A stretch of DNA of 64,000 bases from Persicaria tinctoria. Taxonomy: Eukaryota > Streptophyta > Magnoliopsida > Caryophyllales > Polygonaceae. The notes below the pieces were generated by a model that was not told where the DNA came from, did not search any database, and saw only the letters and a list, made by a program, of their open reading frames with translations. The stretch lies in assembly GCA_037127255.1 (NCBI GenBank), contig JBANSL010000003.1, positions 50,624,314-50,688,313 on the forward strand, given 5' to 3'. Position 1 is the first letter of the stretch. The number at the start of each line of letters is the position of its first letter. Shown here piece after piece: positions 10,843-21,928 of this stretch. The translations under genes and the position numbers were made by a program.

Positions 10843-13023
10843 TGTTGTGAGCCTAATTTGCCATGTTTTACACTTATTTTTATATTGATCTCTGCATACA
10901 TTGCATGCATTTGGGTTAGAATAATACAGAATCTGTGTAGTGCACACTTATTTGCAATATATGAAGGTCTACACAAGTTTTGGTTACATTTCGCAGAAAT
11001 CGGACGCACTTTGGAGCTTAAAGGAAACTCATGGAGAGGCTAAGAATGGTGCAGCTGGGGAAACGACCATTTTTCACCATTCTTCGTTATAAATCAAGCT
11101 TTGATGTCTTCATGAGAGTTGTATCCCTCGAAAAGAGCTTTCCAACGCATGGTCTTATGCGTCAATCCGACAAACGAGGACTCGGGAAAGTGCGTTTCAA
11201 GAACAGTGCAGAAAGCTGAGAGAACTCTACTCGAGATCGACTAGGCTCTACTCGATCTCCAAGAGGGCTATCCGAGCACACCTGGTCGAGCAGAGCTGAT
11301 CGAGGACACTGAGTCAGAGACAACCTGATCCCGGAACCGTACTCGATCTCGAGGAGGCCTTGTCGAGATCGACCACACTTCGACGCCATGTCAGGAGTCG
11401 ACGAGTTGTGCCAAGTCGAGAAGCCGAAAACGGAGAAGCCGAGCACCACCTCTACTCGATCTCGAGGAGGCTTGGTCGAGATCCACGAGCTAGGAGCCAA
11501 GATCCGAGCCATGTTGAGCAGAGCCGCCCAACCAGCCCCAGTCGACGACCACCGTACTCGATCTCGAGGAGCCTTACTCGAGATCGACGAGCCGCGTCCT
11601 GAAACCGCGTACGCACCTTGAGCTGTCCGTGTCGAGTTGGGAGTCCTTGGGGCCGAAGGAAGCCAAGTCTATCCGATTCCATCAAGTTCTATCTACGGAA
11701 GACAAGATTTATCAACATGAAGAAGACTTACCTATTTAGATTTATCTTTTCCTTTTAGATTTAATTCCTAAATTGCTTTTATTTATCTTTTAAATTTTAG
11801 ATATAATTTTAGATATAGATACATATCTTCTATCCTTGAATAGCAAGGAATAAAAGACTATAAATAAAGCCCTAGGGGCTTGTTTTTCATTCATTCAATT
11901 TCAGTCAGAGACAAGTAGTTCCACAGAGAAGTTTTAGGAAGTTCAAAGGTTTTAGGGTTTTGACATTCTGCGAAAGTTGAGTGCCGGGATTCTAAAGACT
12001 TTGAATATAGTTTAATGCAAGTTTCTTTTCATCAATCAATGTCTGCAATTGCGATAAGGCGTGAGTAGTCCACCCACTTCTGGGGCTGGGGTGAGCCCGA
12101 CGGTGGCCATGTGAGGTGATGCGGTAAAGGTCAGATCTTTTTATGCGATTCGTCTTCTATCCCTGTGAGCATGATTCTTTTGCGAGAGTTGAAGGTGATC
12201 CTTGTTTGTGTTATTGAAGCGAAAGTGATATTAATGCAACTTGGATTAATTATGTGAAAAAGGGTTAGTAACAATTAGGGTTTATGCGAAAGCCTCTATA
12301 TGCGTATTTGTTAGTAACGAAAGTTATTTTGATGGAAAGCATGATCTTTTATGCCTTTATGTGTTACTTTGCATGGTTATCGTTGTGGCGTTGATACCCT
12401 GGCTTTGGAAGTTCTTTATATATTGAGTTTATTTCTGTCGAAATCTGAATTCTGTGTTTGAATCTGCAAATTTAAAGTTTCTGAGTTTTAGTCGATACAG
12501 AGTAGAGCCTAGTCGATACAGAGGAGAGGCTTGTCGAGATCGAGTAGACCTTAGTCGATCTCGAGTTGGCTCTTGTCTACGTCGAGTTGAGTTTCTGTTT
12601 CTGTTTTCGATTTTGCAATTTCTGTTTCTGCTATTTCTTGTCGATCTCGAGTAGCATCTTGTCGAGATCGAGTACTGTGTTGTCTGAGTCGAGTTTCTGT
12701 CATCGATTTTCAGTTTCTGTCTTTTACTGTTGGTAGCCGATCTCGAGTTACTGCTCGTCGAGATCGAGTAAAGTTGTTGTCTTGCTTTTATTCCTTGTCT
12801 TCGTTTGTTATTTCTGTTATTTCTTTCTTTGTTCCTTTGTTTCTGTCTTCTGTTGCTTTTCTGTGAGATTTACAGCTACCTAGGATCCGCTGACACGCTT
12901 CCTCGAGGATTCGATCCTGACTTTCTCTTACTGCATTGGAGGAGTCTTGTATTTATTTGTGTGGGCCTAAATCTGGTTAGATCTATTATTTTATATTTCA
13001 TACTCGATTTCCTCCTCACAACA
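10843..13023 (+). repeat. Probable solo LTR of Athila-like family 2 (2181 bp)
   Basis: Begins TGTTGTGAGCCTAATT and ends CTCACAACA, matching the ends of the LTRs at 16008-18288 and 24526-26863, and similar to them through most of its length. It is flanked by GCAGC (10838-10842) and GCAAC (13024-13028), a five-base duplication with one mismatch, and has no primer site or internal region, which fits a solo LTR left by recombination. It carries the inverted TCGATCTCGA/TCGAGATCGA motifs (for example 11343-11372). Confidence 0.75.
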
Positions 13024-13619
13024 GCAACTATTTTTTTTCTTAATCTATTAATAGTACTTACTAAATTGCAAAGACAGAGACCTATATTTTATAGGTTAGC
13101 AAGCAAAACAGACTATTAAATTCGAATTAGCTAGAAATGAATATAATCTAGAATGAGTTTACTTTGGAGTTGATAGTCTAGATAACTCCAATTAACATTG
13201 GCAATTCGAATTAGCTAGAAATGAATAGTCTAGATAACTCCAATTAACATTGGCAAATCTAGAGTTGATAGTCCTATTCTAAATTAATTTGGTAATTTGT
13301 ATATAATCTAGAATGAATTTACTTTGGACTTAAATTTATCTTTCACAGACAAAAGGCTTTCAAAATTTAATCTACTGGCTGAACTTGGCTACATTGTCTC
13401 TCAGCAGTGAAGAGGAGCAAATTAGGATCAAAACAATTATTGATGAGTATAATAACCCTAATTATTTTGTGTACTTCTATCGATTTGGGTGAATCAACAT
13501 TATCTAGAGAGCCTAGTTTTAGCACCCAAATTCAGAACATGCTTGACAATAAAATTTCAGTAAATGGAAGAAATCTTCTGGTTTCTAAATGTAAATATTG
13601 AATTTCTCGTAGAACAAAC
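13024..13619. other. AT-rich spacer with a local duplication, no gene recognised
   Basis: 13120-13200 and 13200-13330 contain two rearranged copies of a segment with AATTCGAATTAGCTAGAA and ATCTAGAATGA motifs. A 64-codon frame at 13407-13601 (+) has a hydrophobic N-terminal stretch, but I recognise nothing in it and do not call it a gene. Confidence 0.4.
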
Positions 13620-14427
13620 AATCTCAATTATCATCTTTGAAAAGTACCACATCAACGGGAAAGAAGAAGCCAAGAAGAATATGCAAAATAATATCAGAGT
13701 ATATAAAATCTTGTGAGAAGCGGATGACTCACGGCTGAGAAGACTTAGGGAGAACTATCGCTGGCTACTTCGCCAGCGTCGGTGCTCAGGCGCTCGGGAT
13801 AGAGAGAATGAGAAGAGGTCGAGATGGAGGAAGCGAGAAGCGGCGAACTTGGATCTGGCGTTGGTTGGCTCTTCAGCATCAGCGGCATCTCCGTCCCTTG
13901 GATCTGGCGTCGATTGGCACTTCAGTAGCGGCTTCGTCCTCCATTCCTTAAAATCTGGCGTCGATGGGGTTTGGAATCGTCGATGTGTTTAAGAGAAAGA
14001 GAGGGGCCGAAGAGGGATTCAGATCTGCAAATCTGTGGCGGTGAAGATGCAGAGGGGATGAGGAGGGAGGGTGGTGGAGCAGATTTGGAGATGGAGCTGA
14101 AGATGGGCAAATTTGGAGATGGAGATGAGCTTTTCGCTCTAGCGAGAGAGGAGACAGTAGAACTAGAAGGAACATGTAAAGGGATAGTGTTAGAAATAGT
14201 CATGAATCTCATTGGCGGGTGTTTAAATTAATTCGTGATTTCATTCCGCGCTTTCTAAAAAACAATTCAAAATAAATATTTAACATCGGTCTAAAACATA
14301 GGGTGATGTCTATTTTATTTTTAACATCACAAATTTAAAAATCGATGTTAAAAAATTGTTTAACATGACAAGTTTTTCTGACTGATGATAAAGAGCCGAT
14401 GTTAAATAACAGAATTCTAGTAGTGTA
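13620..14427 (-). mobile_element. Terminal part of a CACTA transposon
   Basis: The right boundary at 14427 reads TTCTAGTAGTG, so the minus strand starts CACTACTAGAATTC, a CACTA-type terminus. The adjacent 14285-14415 contains five or six subterminal TTAACATCG / CGATGTTAAA motifs in both orientations, as expected for CACTA subterminal regions. Further in (13790-14210) is GC-rich DNA with three ATCTGGCGTCGAT-like repeats and a Ser/Pro-rich minus-strand frame (14212-13922), perhaps a 5' exon. The other end was not found, so the left limit is approximate. The following LARD LTR copy starts mid-sequence at 14428, showing that the CACTA end replaced or interrupted its first 1.1 kb. Confidence 0.65.
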
Positions 14428-16007
14428 TACATAAGTCTACATCCAACTATTAAGCACTCAAGCACACCTCAATCAATAGAACAAGTAACATATTATGAAA
14501 GTCATTTCATCGCATCATCTGCTACTCAAGACCACATCATTCTCCATAAATCATTCAACCAATTCTGCATGTTCATATACATCATTTCCGCATATACCTC
14601 AACGGTTTATCAAAATCATAAGACATAATTTGTGTGATATAAAATCCTACTAGATCGCCATAATTATCCAACATTTAAGCTCATATAATAATTCACGACA
14701 AGTCATGATATTAGTCATACATATCATACTCTTAGTCAAACGATCATATTATCATGCTAGTTAGTCATCAAATAAGTCTTATTCCCAAGTTAGTTTCAAA
14801 ACCGTTTCAAAACCCAGTTAAATAGTTAAGTATTCCGACCCTTAAAATACTCGCTGAATTCCCTTTTAAATTTATTTATTAGACTACTTTCCAACCATGA
14901 AATTATTTTCCAAATTCTTTATAAATCTTTAAGTCCCAATAATATATTTTAAATCTCAAATAGTCTTACATGATATTTTAATTACCATTTATTTAACACT
15001 TTTATAAATTATTTTCAAATTCTCTAAAATTCCGACCATTTTTATTTAATAAATCAACCCTTTTAATTCTCCCAAAATATAATAATTTAAATACCGCTAA
15101 TTAGTTAAATAATAAACAAATAGCCCGAACCCAACCGAATCGAACCAAACCGAACCGAACTGGTAAATATATAACAAACCAAGGAGGGCCCACAACATAT
15201 CTTCATCTCCATTTCAAATTGTAGTTCCTGTCGGCCACGTCCTCGCGCTTATCAGCTCGACCCCACCCACGCCGATCGACGGAGCTCGATCCCGGCTCCT
15301 CGGCTCTCGCTCATCCTAGCCCACTCAGCCTCTCCTCGGCCTTGCTCTCGCACACATCTGTTGGTTCAACCTCGCTCGCTCTCGCCTCTCTCGCACTCAT
15401 GGCGCCGCGCTGCTCGGATCTGTACGCTCACGCCTCTCTCGAGTTCCTCGGAGCTCTCGAGCTTGACCGATTGTCCCGCACTTAGCCCTCACTCACTCCC
15501 GACTAATTTAACCATTGAATAAACCACGAAATTTAATCGAGGAAGGAAAGAAACGGTTGAAGCTCAACGAGGTGTTCGCGACTTTGGAGCTCTCGATCGG
15601 AGTTCTGGGCTTTGACAAAGGCTCTCGATGGCTCGTCGGACCTATGTCGGACACGGGTGAGTGTGATGGAGAATCTCGGGGATGATTCCGATTAAAAACG
15701 GAGGAGAATCGCTTACCGGAATGTGGTTCTCGCTCGAACGGACGCGATGGAACTTCGATGGCTTGTCGGCGGCGCTGGTGGCTCTTGGGCAGCTCCTGGT
15801 TGGCTCGGGTTCACCCTCGGATTTCGGTCTTTCGAAGGAGAGGATGTGGTGGTGCTAGGTGACTCGAAGGAGGAGGAGGAACTCGAAGAATTCCCTCGAC
15901 AATATAGAGGAGATGGAGGCGACAGTTCCGGTGCTGGGAGGCTGGTGGCGGTGACGGTGATGTTGCTGGTTGGGATGGTGGAGCGCAGAAGAAGGGAGTG
16001 ATGGTGG
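14428..16007 (-). repeat. LARD-type LTR copy C, left part
   Basis: Collinear with copy A from about 5146 onward: the same TATACATAAGTCTACATCC start, the same AT-rich block and AACCGAACCGAAC run, then a divergent GC/CTCG-rich centre. It is interrupted at 16007 by the complete Athila-like element 2 and resumes at 26869. Frames in the GC-rich part (for example 15713-16216 minus) look compositional. Confidence 0.75.
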
Positions 16008-18288
16008 TGTTGTGAGCTAAATCTGCCATGTTTTACAATAACTTTTATATCGATTTCTGTATACATTGCATTCATTTGGGTTTGAATAGTACATAATCTA
16101 TGTAGTTTATGTTTATTTGCCAAATTATTGAATCTACACCAGTTTCTGTTTAATTCGCAGAAATCGAGGCCTTTTACAGCAATTCTACAGAAGGTCGGAA
16201 AAGCTCGGAAAACCACTACAGAAGTCCAAGGTCAAAGCAGCGGAAACAGTCTGAGATTCAAGGCTACTCGATCTCGAGTAGGCCTTACTCGACCTAGACG
16301 AGCATGTCCGAGCACAGGCCTTGTCGACAGAGCCTGATCGAGAGCCAGAACAACCCAGCCCCGGAGCCCTACTCGATCTCGAGGACCACTAGTCGAGATC
16401 GACGAACCCTCAGCGCCACGCCCGGGGTTGACGAGAAGAAGAGCTGGTCGACAAGCCGAGGACGACCAGGCGGCACTCGCTGCCAGCGACTCGACTCGCT
16501 ACAGAGGACCGCTCGCTGCCGCGGAAAAACTCGCTGCTAGCGGGATTCACCAAGCCGACGGAGAAGCCAACTCGCTGCAGCGGAAGAGGCAACTCGCGGA
16601 AGCGGAAAGGAAGAACACCGCTCTAGTCGATCTCGAGGACCCTTTGTCGAGGTCGACGAGCGCCTGAGTCCAGATCCGAGCTTGTCGAGCACACCAACCC
16701 GAGGAAGCCTAGTCGACAGAGCCATCCTACTCGATCTCGACCAAGCTTTGTCGAGGTCGACGAGCCCTGTGAACCAAGTCCGAGCCACATCGAGCAGAGC
16801 TAGCCGGGAGGTCCAGTCGACGAACCATCCTTGTCGAGGTCGACGAGCCGTGGTCGATCTCGAGTAGACCAGTTTCCAGCAGCTTCTCGACGAAGACCTG
16901 TCCGACTAGAATTGGGATTCGTTGGGCGCGAAGGAAGTCGATTCTATCCTAATCCATCAAGTTCTATCCAAGGAGACAAGATCTATCAACATCATGAAGA
17001 CTTACCCTATTTAGTTTTATCTTTTCCTTTTAGATTTATTTCCTTAAAGCAATTTATTTATCTTTTAGCAATTTAGATATAATTTTAGATAGAGATAGAT
17101 ATCTTCCTTCCTAGAATAGCTAGGGAATGAAGCCTATAAATAAGACCCTAGGGGGCTCAGTTTTATTAATTCAATTTCACAGACAATTAGTTAGTTCCAC
17201 AGAGAAGTTTAGGAGTTCTAAGGTTTTTAGGGTTTTGGCTTTCTGCGAAAGTTGATTGCCAGGATTGTAAAAGGCTTTGAATTTAGTTTTTATGCAATTT
17301 AGTTCTTTTCATCAATCAATGTTTATTATTGCGATGAGGCGTGAGTAGTCCACCCACTTCTGGGGCTAGGGTGAGCCCGACGGTCGCCATGTGAGGCGAT
17401 GCGATAAAGGTCAGATCTTTTTGTGCGATTCATCTTCTATCCCTATGAGCATGATTCTTTTGCGAGAGTTGAAGGTGATCCTTGTTTGTATTATTGAAGC
17501 GAAAGTGATCTTAATGCAACTTGGATTAATTATGTGAAAAAGGGTTAGTAACAATTAGGGTTTATGCGAGAGCCTCTATATGCCTATTTGTTAATGACGA
17601 AAGTTATTTGATGGAAAGCATGATCTTTTATGCCTTTATGTGTTACTTTGCATGGTTATCGTTGTGGTGTTGAAACCCTGGCTTTGGAAGTCCCTTTTTA
17701 TATTGAATTAATTTCGTCGGAAATTCTGAGTTTTGGTTCAAAAATTTGCCCTTTTAAAGTTTCTGTCTTTTACTGTACTCGACATAGAGGAGACCTTTGT
17801 CGACCTTGAGTAGTGTCTTGTCGAGGTCGAGTAGATCTGGTCTAGGTCGAGTTGGATTTCTTCTGTTCTTGTCGATTTCAAGTTTCTGTCTTTGCATGCC
17901 CTAGTCGATCTCGAGTTGGTCTTGTCGTGATCGAGTACACTTGTCTTCGTCGAGTTGTGTTGTTTTCGATTATGAGTTCTTTGTTGTCGATTTACTCTTG
18001 TCGATCTCGAGTTGGCTCTTGTCGAGATCGACGAGCCCCTGTTGCTTTGCTTTTCGTTTCTGCTTTGCTTTGCTTTATTTCTTGCTTTGTTCTTTGCTTT
18101 TGTTTTAGTTACCCTGTGAGAATTTACAGCTACCTGAGAAACTGCTGACGTGCTTCCTCGTGGATTCGATCCTGACTATTCTCTTACTACAACGGGAGGA
18201 AGTCTTGTATTTATTTGCTGAGACAGGGAAGTCAATCTGAACTATATTTCATATTTATTTCATACTTGACCATCCTCCTGCAACAACA
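16008..18288 (+). repeat. 5' LTR of Athila-like element 2 (2281 bp)
   Basis: Starts TGTTGTGAGC and ends GCAACAACA. 16260-16880 and 17770-18035 contain the TCGA-NN-TCGA dyads, and 16470-16590 contains repeated ACTCGCTGC motifs. A likely TATA region and transcription start lie near 17130 (CCTATAAATAAGACCC), followed by a conserved AGGGTTTTGG...TGCGAAAGTTGA leader. Compared with the 3' LTR it lacks 57 bp at about 18108. Confidence 0.85.
17127..17142 (+). promoter_or_regulatory. TATA-like box in the element 2 LTR
   Basis: CCTATAAATAAGACCC occurs here, and equivalents occur in the other LTRs (near 11860, 25652, 49410 and 57885), always just upstream of the same GGGGCT...TTCAATT segment. Position and conservation suggest the retroelement promoter; the transcription start is inferred. 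Confidence 0.5.
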
Positions 18289-18290
18289 AA

Positions 18291-18310
18291 TTGGCGCCGT
18301 TGCCGGGGAA
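18291..18310 (+). other. Primer-binding site of Athila-like element 2
   Basis: TTGGCGCCGTTGCCGGGGAA starts two bases after the LTR end. It is the canonical Athila-lineage primer site. The element is therefore read on the plus strand. Confidence 0.9.
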
Positions 18311-18371
18311 GCAATCATTCGCGCCTTAGGTAGTCAGTTCTCACTGTTTCTTTGAGTTACTTTTCAGGTGT

Positions 18372-19805
18372 ATGCGCCGTTCTGGTCAAACACCTGAGTT
18401 TGACGCCTTAGACGAGCCGGAACGCCTATTTCACATCCGAGCTAAACTACAAAGAGCCATGGCAGCCGCTGAGACACAGGAACAGCTGGTCGCTAGGCTT
18501 ACCAGGGAATTGGCCGCAAAGGATGCTGCTATCGCCGCTAAAGATGCTGCTATCACCGCTGAGAGAGCAGCAAGGGAACAAGCACAGGCTGAGCTTGCCC
18601 AATATCCAACCACGGCAGAGGACTACATGCACCCAACTCTCGTCGTTCCTGAATCGGCGATCCTAATCCCTGATAACTCTTTTGAAATTCGCACTCAGTT
18701 TCAGACAGAGCTTAAAAATAATGCCTTTTATGGTAGATTTAATGAGTGTCCTCTTGAACATATTACAAACTTTTCTGACATGTGTCGTACTCTTGCTGAA
18801 GGTACAACCTTGGAATATGTCAAGATGAAATCTTTTCGCTGGTCTCTCGCTGGGCCTGCACTGAAATGGCTGGAAGGGCTTAAAGCAAGATCACTCACAA
18901 CCTGGGCCCAAGTAGAGCAAGAGTTTCTGAACAAATTCTTCCCACCTGCCAAAACAGCACATCTCCGCCAAAGAATCACCGCCTTCAAACAGAAGCAAGG
19001 GGAACCGCTGGCAAAGGCATGGGAGCGCTACAAGGAACTTCTGCGATCTTGCCCTACTCATGGACAGCCACCCTACGTCATTCAGGAGATCTTCTTCAAC
19101 TCTCTGGATCAAGTCACAAAGGACAGGATCAACCACTATACTCGCTATGAGTATCTGACAATGCCGCCAAGTGACGCATGGGGTGTGCTAGAGAAGCTAA
19201 CTAACTACGACAATAAGTATGGTTCTACTGCAACCTATGAAGAGAACCCATACGCCAGGCCAGCACCATCCATGCCCCTCTATGAGCCATCTAAGGAGAT
19301 TGATCCTGATGTAAGGGAGCAGTACTACAGAGACCAGAATAAGAAGCTCATCAAGCAAGTAAAGTATCTCTCTGTCAACCAGCCTTGCATTGAATGCGGA
19401 TCGCAAAGGCACACCACTCCTGAGTGCCCACACGCAGAACAAGTCAGGATGGCAGAGCATCATGAGGATGTAGCTTACGCAGGGGGTCCCAGTCGCTACA
19501 TGGGGGACCAAAGGTTTCAGCAACCACAATGGAACCAAGGTGTCCCTAGGAATCCCCCGCCCTACAGAGCTCCAGGACATCCGGAAAGGGAACAGAAAAA
19601 GGATGATATACAGACAGTCCTAGAGGAAATACGGAGGAACCACTCAGAAACTAGGCAATCTTTCAACTCCGTCTATACTCAGATGCAAGGTGTCAACTCT
19701 AGGCTTGGGGAAATTGATATCTGGCGGAAATCAGTCGATACACAGATTGGTCAGCTAGCAGCAGGAATCCCCAGACATTCAGGGTCATTTCCAGGATCTT
19801 CATAA
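18372..19805 (+). CDS. Gag polyprotein of Athila-like element 2 (intact, 477 aa)
   Basis: Structural protein that would assemble the cytoplasmic virus-like particle and bind element RNA. The ATG at 18372 lies about 60 bases after the primer site and starts MRRSGQTPEFDALDEPE. Residues 20-75 form an Ala/Glu/Lys-rich coiled coil with a repeated AAKDAAI unit. Residues about 85-260 are the retrotransposon Gag domain, with FRWSLAGPALKWLEGL, FLNKFFPPAKTAHLRQRI and a conserved WERYKELLRSCPTHG-type end. A CCHC zinc knuckle follows at Cys339-x2-Cys342-x4-His347-x4-Cys352 (CIECGSQRHTTPEC). The C-terminus is Pro/Gln-rich. No internal stop is present, unlike the related gag at 50536. It ends at a single TAA (19803-19805), after which the same frame stays open into the protease. 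The open frame suggests recent or selected activity. Confidence 0.9.
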   Translation: MRRSGQTPEFDALDEPERLFHIRAKLQRAMAAAETQEQLVARLTRELAAKDAAIAAKDAAITAERAAREQAQAELAQYPTTAEDYMHPTLVVPESAILIPDNSFEIRTQFQTELKNNAFYGRFNECPLEHITNFSDMCRTLAEGTTLEYVKMKSFRWSLAGPALKWLEGLKARSLTTWAQVEQEFLNKFFPPAKTAHLRQRITAFKQKQGEPLAKAWERYKELLRSCPTHGQPPYVIQEIFFNSLDQVTKDRINHYTRYEYLTMPPSDAWGVLEKLTNYDNKYGSTATYEENPYARPAPSMPLYEPSKEIDPDVREQYYRDQNKKLIKQVKYLSVNQPCIECGSQRHTTPECPHAEQVRMAEHHEDVAYAGGPSRYMGDQRFQQPQWNQGVPRNPPPYRAPGHPEREQKKDDIQTVLEEIRRNHSETRQSFNSVYTQMQGVNSRLGEIDIWRKSVDTQIGQLAAGIPRHSGSFPGSS

Positions 19806-20784
19806 CCAAATCCTAAGGGAAAGACTGGACACATCGCTGCTATAAAACTCAGAAGCGACCGTCAACTGCAAGAGCCAGAGGTCGGAAAGCAGCAGAACGA
19901 CGAGGAACAGCAAGTCGATCTCGACAAAGCCGTGGTCGACCTCGACAAGAGCCTCGTCGACCTCGAGGAGACACTTCCAGAATCCTCATTTGCACCACAC
20001 AGGACCTCGACAACACCAAATCTAGTCGAGATCGACAAGACCATTGTCGATGTCGAGGAGCCCCTGGTCGACATAGAGAAGTCTGCAGCCCCTCCGACGT
20101 CTGTTCTGGCTCCGACGCAGAAAAAGAAGCTGCCTTTCCCCACAAAATCTCTAAAGGACCCAACGGAGAAAAAGTTTCAGCGCTTCATCAAGATGCTTCA
20201 GAAACTCAACGTCACCATCCCCTTCACAGAAGCTCTCAATGAAATGCCATCCTATGTCAAGTTCCTGAAAGAGATTCTGAGCAAAAAGCGGTCAATGGCT
20301 GAAATCACAGAGGAGTGCAGCCATCTGGACATATTGGAGAAGAGGCCGGATCCAGGTAAGTTTGCTATAACTATTGGATTTGGTCCATACAAAATTAATG
20401 CCCTATGTGATCTTGGAGCTAGTGTGAGTATAATGCCTTTAACAATTTGGTCCAAGATTAAGATAGGTGCCTTAGAGCCTGTGGATGCTAGACTTTACAT
20501 GGCCAACAACACGGTGGTCATTCCAACATGCATGGTGGAAAATGTCCCAGTACAAGTAGGTAAATTCTTCGTCCCTGCTGATTTCTTAATAGTTGATATG
20601 CAAGAAGATCCTGCTTATCCAATTATTTTAGGAAGACCATTCTTGGCGACGGTGGATGCCAACATAAGCGTAAGGAAAGGAGTGCTCACCTTCAACATCA
20701 GCGATGAGGTAATTGAGTATTCCTTTAATAAAACTGAAAGGCATACAGGTTCGATGGAAGAGGTCAAATCTATCTCAGCTGGCT
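19806..20784 (+). CDS. Protease region in frame with gag, beyond a single stop codon
   Basis: The frame of gag continues after TAA with PNPKGKTGHIAAIKLRS, the usual Athila segment between capsid and protease, so gag and protease form one reading frame broken only by that stop. The first 100 codons include a linker with VDLDK and VEIDK repeats encoded by TCGA dyads (19915-20080). Then comes the Athila block (about 20150-20350; FIKMLQKLNVTIPFTEAL) and the aspartic protease, with catalytic DLGASVSIMPL at 20409 and the flap-region ILGRPFLATVDANI near 20630. It is cut at 20785 by the internal LTR, just where reverse transcriptase should begin. The stop could be a CAA-to-TAA mutation or a read-through site; I cannot tell from sequence alone. 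No start codon of its own is convincing. Confidence 0.8.
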
Positions 20785-21894
20785 TGTTGTGAGCCTAATT
20801 TGCCATGTTTTACACTTACTTTTATATCGATTTCTGCATGCATTTCATGCATTTGGGTTAGAATGGTACAGAATATGTGTAGTTTATGCTTAGTTGTTAT
20901 ATATGGAGGTCTACACAAGTTTTTGTCATATTTCGCAGAAATCGGACGCATTTTGGAGCTTAATGGAAAGTCATGGAGAAGCCAAGAATGGTGCAGCTCG
21001 AGAGGAGGCCAATTTCCGGCTTTCATCATTCTGAATCGGGCTGTGATGTCTTCATGAGAGTTGTAGCCCTCGGAAAGAGCTTTCCAACGCATGGTCATAT
21101 GCGTCAATCCGACAACCGAGGCAGCGGGAAAGTGCGTTTTACGAACAGAGCTGGAAGCTGAGAAAAGTTATCGATGTCGACAAGATTTTTCGACATCGAG
21201 GAGACATATCGAGGACTCCAGTAGCCGAGATCGAGGAGAAGTCCGAGCATCGAGAACTTGTGTCGACAAGCCCGGTCGATTTCTTTGCCGTGAGGCGATG
21301 TGAGGCGATGCGATAAAGGTCAGAATTGATGAAGTGGGTGGACTCCAGTAGCCATCAAATAACTTTCGTCAGATTTTTATCGACTTTGAAGGACTTATCG
21401 ATATCGATAACCTTGTCGACGTCGAGTTCTTTCTTGTCGAGTTCTGATTCTTTGCTGTCTGTTGTCGATTTCTTTGCTGTGTCGACAAGTTTGTGTCGAG
21501 TAGTTGTCGACGTCGACAACTTGTGTCGACAAGCCCGGTCGAGTTCTTTGCCCGAGTAACTTACTGTTGTCGACTTGCCTGCTGCTGTCTCTGTCGAGTT
21601 ATTTGCCTTGCTTTCGTTTGCTTTGTTTGCTTCTGTCTTTGCTTTTATTTTAGTTGCCCTTGCCGGGTTTATTTGTTTGCTTTTATTTGTTTCTTTCTCT
21701 GCGATTCTGTCTGTTCTGCGCTGCTGCTGTGAGAATCTGATAGCTATCTGAGAACTGCTGACGTGCTTCCTCGTGGATTCGATCCTGACTTTTCTCTTAC
21801 TACAACGGGAGGAGGTCTTGTAATTATTTGCTGAGACAGGGGAGTCGTTCTAAACCTTATTCTATTCTATACTTGACTTACTCCTGCAACAACA
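20785..21894 (+). repeat. Internal, rearranged LTR within element 2 (1110 bp)
   Basis: Starts TGTTGTGAGCCTAATT and ends CTGCAACAACA like family 2 LTRs, but is half their length. About 21270-21375 carries a short segment in inverted orientation: ATCAAATAACTTTCGTC matches the complement of the ACGAAAGTTATTTGATGG found in the full LTRs. Its dyads use TCGATGTCGA/TCGACATCGA. Flanks TGGCT and ATACA do not match, so it is not a simple solo insertion. The sequence after it (CACCTGCGGGGAACC, 21901 onward) resembles a decayed primer site. Confidence 0.75.
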
Positions 21895-21928
21895 ATACAT
21901 CACCTGCGGGGAACCCAAGGTCAGAAAT

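Noticed and set aside
13407..13601. 64-codon frame with a signal-peptide-like start
   Set aside because: Hydrophobic stretches arise easily in AT-rich DNA; there is no homologue recognition, promoter or supporting context.
15713..16216. 167-codon minus-strand frame
   Set aside because: It crosses the boundary of LTR copy C and the 5' LTR of element 2, so it joins unrelated DNA.
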